From Paracoccaceae bacterium (lineage in GTDB: Bacteria > Pseudomonadota > Alphaproteobacteria > Rhodobacterales > Rhodobacteraceae), in NCBI GenBank assembly GCA_003564655.1, contig PXES01000159.1:1-17987 (forward strand): DNA of 17,987 nucleotides. Direction: 5' to 3'. A model generated the notes under the pieces. It was not told the DNA's origin. It made no database searches and saw only the letters and a list, made by a program, of their open reading frames with translations. Shown piece by piece: positions 13,685-17,987 of the stretch. Positions within the stretch are counted from its first letter, which is position 1, and every line of letters begins with the position of its first letter. The position numbers and the translations under genes are program-made.

Positions 13685-14449
13685 ATGTCCGAGACCCTGA
13701 TCGACCTTGCCTGGCAAGCCAGCGAGGCCGCGCCCGAGGACGGGCAGTTGCGGCTGGCCTATTTCGCCCGCGTGGCCGAGGCGGAGCTCTTCATCCTGCT
13801 GGAGCGCGAGGCCGAGGGCGAGACCATCGACCCCAAGGTGTTCGAGCTGGAAGACGGCCCGCTGGTGCTGGCCTTCGACAGCGAGGACCGGCTGACCGAA
13901 TTCACCGGCCTGCCCGCGCCCTATGCCGCCCTGCCGGGCCGCGCGCTGGTCGAGATGCTGGCGGGGCAGGGCATGGGGCTGGGCCTCAATCTGGGCGTCG
14001 CGCCGTCCTCGCGGCTGTTCCCGCCCGAGGTGCTGGACTGGCTGGCCGGGATGCTGGCCGAGCGTCCCGAGGAACTGACCGCGCGGCTGACCGGCCTTGC
14101 CCCGCCGCGGGGCCTTCCCGAGGCGCTGCTGACCGCGCTCGACCAGCGCCTCGCGCGGATGGAGGGGCTGGCGCGCATGGCCTATCTGGTCGCGACCGAG
14201 GCCGAGAGCGGCGCGCGCGGGCACATGCTGGCCTTTGTCGAGGCCGCGCCTGGGGCCGAGGCGGCGCTGGCCCGCGCGGTGCAGGCGGCGCTGGCTTTCT
14301 CGGGGCTCGAGGCCGGGGGGCTGGACGTGGCGTTTCTGACCGCCGACGACCCGCGCGCGGCCGAACTTGCGCGCGTGGGCCTGCGTTTCGACCTGCCGCA
14401 GCCCACGCCCCCCGCGCCGCGCCCCGAGGGGCCGCCACGGCTGCGCTAG
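13685..14449 (+). CDS. SseB family protein
   Basis: A 254-residue soluble protein whose N-terminal 120 residues match the SseB N-terminal domain. The recognisable run is LRLAYFARVAEAELFILLEREAEG followed by FELEDGPLVLAFDSEDRLTEFTG, with the helix-turn GQGMGLGLNLGVAPSSRLFPPEVLDWL after it. The C-terminal half (about residues 150-250) is Ala/Leu-rich and looks like the SseB C-terminal domain. There is no signal peptide or membrane segment. The molecular role of chromosomal SseB-family proteins in alphaproteobacteria is not established; the name comes from SseB enhancer proteins and should not be read as secretion. AGGAG at 13672-13676 precedes both a GTG at 13682 and the ATG at 13685; spacing favours the ATG. 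The last residues are Pro/Arg-rich (PTPPAPRPEGPPRLR). Confidence 0.8.
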   Translation: MSETLIDLAWQASEAAPEDGQLRLAYFARVAEAELFILLEREAEGETIDPKVFELEDGPLVLAFDSEDRLTEFTGLPAPYAALPGRALVEMLAGQGMGLGLNLGVAPSSRLFPPEVLDWLAGMLAERPEELTARLTGLAPPRGLPEALLTALDQRLARMEGLARMAYLVATEAESGARGHMLAFVEAAPGAEAALARAVQAALAFSGLEAGGLDVAFLTADDPRAAELARVGLRFDLPQPTPPAPRPEGPPRLR

Positions 14450-14557
14450 CGCCGGGCGCGCCGCAGCTTCACCATCTTTAAGCCTTTCCGTGAGATGACC
14501 ATATGTCATGCAGGGCCAGCGGATTGCCCGTGGCCCGTGACAAGACGGATGGGCAGG

Positions 14558-15394
14558 ATGGGCGTGACTCTTGGCGCAAGACTCGGCCGCTGGCTGGAGG
14601 CGGATGTCGCCGGCTTCGAGCCGCTGGTGCCGGTCGATTTCGACCGCCTGTCGCGCAGCCTGCGCATCGGCGACGTGCTGCTGGTCGAGGGGCGGGCGCG
14701 CATCTCGACCGCGATCAAGTATCTGACGCAGAGCACCTGGTCGCATGCCGCGCTTTATGTCGGTGATCTGGTGCCGCGGCATGAGGGGGGCGCGCTGGTC
14801 GAGGTGACGTTGCAGGATGGCTGCCATGTTGTGGGGCTGGAGAAATACGCCCGCCACAACACCCGCATCTGCCGCGCCGTCAGCCTGTCCGAGCCCGAGC
14901 GACGGCGCGTCGCGCAATACATGATCGACCGCATCGGGCTACAATACGATCTGCGCAACGTGATCGATCTGGCCCGCTTCATGCTGCCCACCCCGCCCGT
15001 GCCGATCCGCTTTCGCCGCCGCCTGCTGGCGCTGGGGTCGGGCGATCCGACCAAGGCGATCTGCTCTTCGCTGATCGCGCAGGCCTTCCATTCGGTGGGC
15101 TACCCGATCCTGCCCGACATCCGGACCTCGCGCGCGCAGGGCACCCGCTATTCGCGGCGCGAGGTCCGGCATATCCGCCATCACTCGCTTTTCGCCCCGC
15201 GCGATTTCGACCTCTCGCCCTATTTCGACATCATCAAGCCGCTGACCCGACGCGGTTTCGACCATACCGAGATCGAGTGGAGCCAGGTGGGCGAGCCGCT
15301 GGTCGAGGGGCGGGGCGCGGATGCGATGCCCGCTGGCGTGCTGGCCCGCCTGCGACGCACGCGCGCCCGGGCCGATAGCGATACACGGCACTGA
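14558..15394 (+). CDS. YiiX/YebB-like permuted NlpC/P60 cysteine hydrolase
   Basis: A 278-residue protein of the YaeF/YiiX group of papain-like hydrolases, in which the domain is circularly permuted so the catalytic His comes before the Cys. The His is His63 in STWSHAALYVG, preceded by GDVLLVEGRARISTAIKYLTQ. The Cys is Cys169 in TKAICSSLIAQAF. Relatives act on amide or thioester bonds, possibly in lipids or peptidoglycan, but the substrate is not known. A frame is open from ATG 14495. The first 21 codons there use many codons rare in this genome (ATA, TGT, AGA, AGG) and look non-coding, so I prefer the ATG at 14558; 14549 is also possible. None has a strong ribosome binding site. The basic C-terminal tail (about 20 residues) is Arg-rich. 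It follows the SseB gene by 108 nt. Confidence 0.78.
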   Translation: MGVTLGARLGRWLEADVAGFEPLVPVDFDRLSRSLRIGDVLLVEGRARISTAIKYLTQSTWSHAALYVGDLVPRHEGGALVEVTLQDGCHVVGLEKYARHNTRICRAVSLSEPERRRVAQYMIDRIGLQYDLRNVIDLARFMLPTPPVPIRFRRRLLALGSGDPTKAICSSLIAQAFHSVGYPILPDIRTSRAQGTRYSRREVRHIRHHSLFAPRDFDLSPYFDIIKPLTRRGFDHTEIEWSQVGEPLVEGRGADAMPAGVLARLRRTRARADSDTRH

Positions 15395-15410
15395 AAATCG
15401 TGAGTTATGT

Positions 15411-15502
15411 GGGGTAAAATAATACCTTAATTGCAAGATGCTGATTTACATGTAATTTCAAGGATCCATTCCCCTTGACCCGGCCTGCCAAATCGGTAGA
15501 AG
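15411..15502 (+). promoter_or_regulatory. A+T-rich upstream region and predicted promoter of rplM-rpsI
   Basis: From 15411 to 15460 only 15 of 50 bases are G or C, against about two thirds in the genes around it. It includes the palindrome TTACATGTAA (15446-15455). Just downstream, TTGACC (15475-15480) and TAGAAG (15497-15502), 16 nt apart, form a plausible promoter. The arrangement of an A+T-rich block before a TTGAC-type -35 box is typical of strong ribosomal-protein promoters whose upstream DNA contacts the RNA polymerase alpha subunit. The predicted leader before rplM is about 50 nt. Confidence 0.5.
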
Positions 15503-15557
15503 GCAGCGCATGGCGCGCGTTGGCGCGTGATTGAATTCCTCACCTCAGGTTCAGACA

Positions 15558-16019
15558 ATGAAAACCTATTCTCTCAAGGCCGGAGAGATCGACAAGAAAT
15601 GGATCCTCATCGATGCCGAGGGCATCGTGCTGGGCCGTCTTGCCTCGATCATCGCCATGCGCCTGCGCGGCAAGCACAAGGCGTCCTTCACCCCGCACAT
15701 GGACATGGGCGACAATGTCATCGTCATCAACGCCGACAAGGTGCAGCTGACGGGCAACAAGCGCAACAAGCCCAACTACTGGCACACGGGCTATCCCGGC
15801 GGCATCAAGTCGCGCACCACGGGCCAGATCCTCGAGGGGAAGTTCCCCGAGCGCGTGGTCATGCAGGCCGTCAAGCGGATGCTTCCGGGCGGGCCGCTGT
15901 CGCGACAGCAGATGACGCATCTGCGCGTCTATGCCGGGACCGAGCACCCGCATGAGGCACAACAGCCCGAAGTGCTGGACGTGCGGGCGATGAACAAGAA
16001 AAACACGCGGAGTGCCTGA
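15558..16019 (+). CDS. rplM: 50S ribosomal protein L13
   Basis: A 153-residue primary 23S rRNA-binding protein of the large ribosomal subunit, needed early in assembly. Recognisable family stretches are KKWILIDAEGIVLGRLAS (about residues 13-30), the basic run RLRGKHKASFTPHMDMGD, VIVINADKVQLTGNK, and YPGGIKSRTTGQIL. The length fits alphaproteobacterial L13 (slightly longer than the 142 residues of E. coli). The ATG at 15558 gives the standard N-terminus MKTYSLKAGEIDKKW; the in-frame ATG at 15531 would add nine residues not seen in the family. Only a weak ribosome binding site (CAGG) precedes it. rpsI starts 2 nt after its stop, the usual L13-S9 operon order. Confidence 0.97.
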   Translation: MKTYSLKAGEIDKKWILIDAEGIVLGRLASIIAMRLRGKHKASFTPHMDMGDNVIVINADKVQLTGNKRNKPNYWHTGYPGGIKSRTTGQILEGKFPERVVMQAVKRMLPGGPLSRQQMTHLRVYAGTEHPHEAQQPEVLDVRAMNKKNTRSA

Positions 16020-16021
16020 GC

Positions 16022-16516
16022 ATGAGTGAAGATCTCAAGACCCTCGACGATCTGAAATCGGCCGTCACCCCCGTTGCCGAAGAGGCCCCCGTGCGCGAGC
16101 CCGTGCGCGACGAGTTCGGCCGCGCCTATGCCACCGGCAAGCGCAAGGACGCGGTCGCCCGCGTGTGGATCAAGCCCGGCTCGGGCCGGGTTCTCATCCG
16201 CGACCACAAGGGCGAATACATTGACTACACAAAGTATTTCGCGCGCCCCGTGCTACAGATGATCCTGCGCCAACCCTTCCAGGTGGCCGGGGTCGTCGAT
16301 CAGTTCGACGTGATGGCGACCGTCAAGGGCGGTGGCCTGTCGGGGCAAGCGGGCGCCGTCAAGCACGGCATCTCGCGCGCGCTGCAACGCTTCGACCCCG
16401 CGCTGCGCGGGTCGCTGAAAGCCGCCGGTTTCCTGACCCGCGACAGCCGCGTGGTCGAGCGCAAGAAATACGGCAAGGCGAAAGCGCGCCGCAGCTTCCA
16501 GTTCTCGAAGCGCTGA
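16022..16516 (+). CDS. rpsI: 30S ribosomal protein S9
   Basis: A 164-residue small-subunit protein whose basic C-terminal tail reaches the P-site tRNA. The conserved domain starts at about residue 37 with YATGKRKDAVARVWIKPGSG. It continues through GGGLSGQAGAVKHGISRAL and ends in the expected RRSFQFSKR, with the terminal Lys-Arg pair intact. About 35 acidic, Pro-rich residues precede the domain (MSEDLKTLDDLKSAVTPVAE...), an extension usual in alphaproteobacterial S9 and absent from E. coli. The gene follows rplM by 2 nt and is the last of the operon: a strong intrinsic terminator begins 25 nt after the stop. Confidence 0.97.
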   Translation: MSEDLKTLDDLKSAVTPVAEEAPVREPVRDEFGRAYATGKRKDAVARVWIKPGSGRVLIRDHKGEYIDYTKYFARPVLQMILRQPFQVAGVVDQFDVMATVKGGGLSGQAGAVKHGISRALQRFDPALRGSLKAAGFLTRDSRVVERKKYGKAKARRSFQFSKR

Positions 16517-16541
16517 GTCCCGCGCGCAAGCAGCAAGAACG

Positions 16542-16577
16542 GCCCGCCGCCCCCGGCCAGGGGCGGCGGGCTTTTTC
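16542..16577 (+). terminator. Intrinsic terminator of the rplM-rpsI operon
   Basis: A perfect 12-bp stem, GCCCGCCGCCCC (16542-16553) with GGGGCGGCGGGC (16560-16571), closes a 6-nt loop and is followed at once by TTTTT (16572-16576). It lies 25 nt after the rpsI stop. Confidence 0.93.
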
Positions 16578-16655
16578 GTGGCATGCGGCGCGCCGCGCGC
16601 CGCGTCGGATACGGGCGCCGGTTGATCCGCTCGGTGCAGTGCTGCCGCACGCCGC

Positions 16656-16721
16656 GCCCCAAAGCGCCCTCGGGCCGTGCCCACCCACCCACCCCTGCAC
16701 GCCCCGAGGGCGCTTTGGGGC
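16656..16721 (+). repeat. Dispersed hairpin/G-quadruplex repeat, copy C
   Basis: Arms 16656-16680 and 16697-16721 pair over 25 bp with a single C/C mismatch. The 16-nt loop (16681-16696) reads CCACCCACCCACCCCT, and with the closing base the minus strand has GGGGTGGGTGGGTGGG (16680-16695). This is the best quadruplex of the set, with all linkers a single T. The outer stem is GCCCCAAAGCGCC paired with its complement, different from A and B. It lies 139 nt after rpsI, beyond that operon's own terminator. Confidence 0.85.
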
Positions 16722-16808
16722 ATGTTGCATCGGGCGCGAAGACCTGTCGCGCTGCGCCGGGCTCGGCTGAAAGCCACATCTGACGCCCGCGCCCGCCCGG
16801 AATGCAGA

Positions 16809-16834
16809 AGCGCGCGCCCTGGGGGGCGCGCGCT
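16809..16834 (-). terminator. Hairpin 3' of the acidic-protein gene, possible terminator
   Basis: A perfect 11-bp stem, AGCGCGCGCCC with GGGCGCGCGCT, closes a 4-nt loop. It lies 40 nt beyond the stop of the minus-strand gene. On that strand it is followed by TTCTGCATT, only weakly T-rich, so termination is plausible but not certain. Confidence 0.5.
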
Positions 16835-16874
16835 GCCATGTCAGGTGCGGACTGTCTTGCCCGGCCCGCCGCGT

Positions 16875-17948
16875 CTACATCACGCTGATTTCGTCAAGCT
16901 CGTCGCTCCCCGTGTCTTCGGGAACCGCGTCCTCGTCGATGTCCTGCGTCGCGAAATAGGCAATGTAGTCACCATCCGCAGACATGCCCGACACCGCGTC
17001 ATCATACGCTGCCAGCATATCGGCGGCGCTGGTGAAGCCCTCTTCGGGGGCGTTGATGCGGAAGGCCTCGGTGAACGTCTCGATGTCTTCGTAGAAGATG
17101 ATCGTCACGATGTCACCTGGCGCGATGTCATCGAACTCCTCGCCCAGGAATTCGACGTAATCGGCGAAGGTGCCATCAGTGTCCGGGCCCAGCTGCGGGG
17201 TGCCGAACTCATTCTCCTCATCCGGGCCGAGGATCCCGGCACCCCCGGCGGCGGGGGAGTCGTCATCGTTGAGCCCGGTGGCGAAGTAGACCTTGGGGTA
17301 GGTCGCCGCATCGGGATCCGGGTCAGGATCGGGCTCCGGCTCGGGCTCGGGCTCGGGCTCGGGCTCCGGCTCCTCGGGGTTGCCTGACACGCCCTTGATC
17401 GAATCGCCGCCATTGACCGAGGTGGCGCGGATGCCGATCAGGTCCACATCCTCGACGCTCGCGGCGCTCAGATCGACCGTCAGGGAGTCGCCTTCCGACA
17501 GGAAGCTGGGTTTGTCCTCGCCTTGCGGCCCAAGCCCGGGATGCGACACCGCAACCGCATCTTCCCAGCTGACACGATCTCCCTCGAAGCGCGAGCCGCC
17601 ACCATTCATGTTGAGCGGGCCGCCCAGATTGGCGCTGGGGCCGGAATAGTCGTCGCTGGTGAAATAGACGGCATTGACGTCCATGGAGCCCTGATCGACC
17701 GTCACCTCGGCACGGACGACGCCGTCCTCCTCGAACACGCGCACAGTGTAGGCGAGGCCGTCCTCCTCATAGGAAAAAATCCGTTCGCCACCCGAGGTTG
17801 CATCAGTCGCGGGTGCGGTGTCCGCCTCTGCCGCGCCATTGTCCTGCTGCGCCTGCTGTTCTTCCGCGCGCTCCTCTTCTGCGGTGTTGTGCCCTTTCGC
17901 CTTGCCGTTGGCATGCGCGGGGGGACCACCCTTTCCGAATCTTGACAT
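16875..17948 (-). CDS. Acidic protein with Glu-Pro/Asp-Pro linker, function unknown
   Basis: A 357-residue, strongly acidic protein that I do not recognise. The first 20 residues are basic and polar (MSRFGKGGPPAHANGKAKGH) with no signal peptide. A Glu/Gln/Ala-rich low-complexity stretch follows (to about residue 50). A beta-rich region of about 135 residues (IFSYEEDGLAYTVRVFEEDG and on, to about 190) has the look of an immunoglobulin-like or carbohydrate-contacting fold. Residues 192-213 are a Glu-Pro then Asp-Pro linker. The second domain (about 215-335) begins YPKVYFATGLNDDD and contains GDIVTIIFYEDIETF. The tail is acidic, ending DELDEISVM. AAGGA lies 7 nt before the ATG at 17948. Two domains joined by a rigid Pro linker, high acidity and no N-terminal signal would fit a protein exported by a type I system, but no transporter gene or Gly-rich calcium repeat is visible. 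Confidence 0.75.
   Translation of the reverse strand: MSRFGKGGPPAHANGKAKGHNTAEEERAEEQQAQQDNGAAEADTAPATDATSGGERIFSYEEDGLAYTVRVFEEDGVVRAEVTVDQGSMDVNAVYFTSDDYSGPSANLGGPLNMNGGGSRFEGDRVSWEDAVAVSHPGLGPQGEDKPSFLSEGDSLTVDLSAASVEDVDLIGIRATSVNGGDSIKGVSGNPEEPEPEPEPEPEPEPDPDPDPDAATYPKVYFATGLNDDDSPAAGGAGILGPDEENEFGTPQLGPDTDGTFADYVEFLGEEFDDIAPGDIVTIIFYEDIETFTEAFRINAPEEGFTSAADMLAAYDDAVSGMSADGDYIAYFATQDIDEDAVPEDTGSDELDEISVM
17310..17375 (-). repeat. Hexanucleotide tandem repeat coding the Glu-Pro/Asp-Pro linker
   Basis: About eleven tandem 6-nt units alternate GAG or GAT/GAC with CCC or CCG (CCT once) on the minus strand and encode residues 192-213 of the acidic protein. Four or so consecutive units are identical (GAGCCC), so copy number could change by slippage in steps of two residues without a frameshift. 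Confidence 0.85.
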
Positions 17949-17987
17949 AGCGTTTCCTTACCTGTTTCTCACAGAAATCCGGGACAG

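Larger units (their letters stand above)
16578..16874. other. Intergenic region between rpsI terminator and the acidic-protein gene
   Basis: No gene is supported here. The region holds an 8-bp hairpin GCGGCGCG/CGCGCCGC with a 3-nt loop (16585-16603), repeat copy C (16656-16721), and a terminator-like hairpin (16809-16834) belonging to the minus-strand gene to the right. The open frames through it cross the repeat and have no ribosome binding site. Confidence 0.6.

Noticed and set aside
16585..16603. Hairpin GCGGCGCG/CGCGCCGC after the rpsI terminator
   Set aside because: A short all-GC palindrome, with the operon already ended by a strong terminator; no independent role is visible.
16583..16839. 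Open frames over repeat copy C, including one running into the S9 region
   Set aside because: Same reason: the peptide segments come from the repeat and its flanks, with no start signal and no recognisable domain.
1..17987. CRISPR array, insertion sequence, tRNA, rRNA or prophage
   Set aside because: No regularly spaced direct repeats, transposase, integrase or structural RNA sequence was found; the only dispersed repeats are the hairpin elements.

Overview
This window is high-GC DNA (roughly two thirds G+C) that reads as chromosomal sequence from an alphaproteobacterium, most likely order Rhodobacterales / family Rhodobacteraceae. The evidence is the gene set (zwf-pgl-pgi, rplM-rpsI with a long S9 N-terminus, an SseB-family protein, a YeeE thiosulfate transporter next to a periplasmic rhodanese) together with the codon use. 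I cannot name the genus. I see no tRNA, rRNA, insertion sequence, prophage or CRISPR array.

Layout. 1-610 (-) is the N-terminal part of an MFS transporter that runs off the left edge. 659-1965 (+) is a translationally coupled pair: an AlkA-type DNA glycosylase and a carboxylesterase. 1968-2939 (-) is an exported or membrane-anchored alpha/beta hydrolase. 3145-4431 (+) is a second MFS transporter. 4645-5229 (+) is an HNH nuclease with its own promoter and a leader made almost entirely of two hairpins. 5503-9285 (+) is zwf-pgl-pgi, the entry to glucose-6-phosphate oxidation that feeds the Entner-Doudoroff and pentose phosphate routes, preceded by a LacI-type operator. 9370-12261 (-) is a run of four genes: periplasmic double-rhodanese sulfurtransferase, YeeE/YedE thiosulfate transporter, a 55-residue membrane protein overlapping it by 4 nt, and a small lipoprotein. 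12638-13564 (-) is an EamA/DMT exporter, divergent from an SseB-family gene (13685-14449, +) and then a YiiX-type permuted NlpC/P60 hydrolase (to 15394). 15558-16516 (+) is rplM-rpsI, with an A+T-rich promoter region and a textbook terminator. 16875-17948 (-) is an acidic protein with an Glu-Pro/Asp-Pro linker.

The genes are mostly ordinary core genes. The most interesting signal lies between them. A dispersed interrupted palindrome occurs three times (5261-5324, 12523-12592, 16656-16721), with a fourth degenerate relative at 9291-9368. Each copy has a stem closing in GTGC/GCAC around a loop of exactly 16 nt. In the three good copies that loop plus its closing base carries four G3 runs with single-nucleotide linkers on one strand, a very strong G-quadruplex motif at the tip of a long hairpin. 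The outer stems differ in sequence but remain paired. Each copy lies 3' of a gene with the C-rich loop on that gene's sense strand. This is the best candidate here for an undescribed element. Secondary points are the structured HNH leader, the zwf operator and the palindromes in the EamA/SseB intergenic region.
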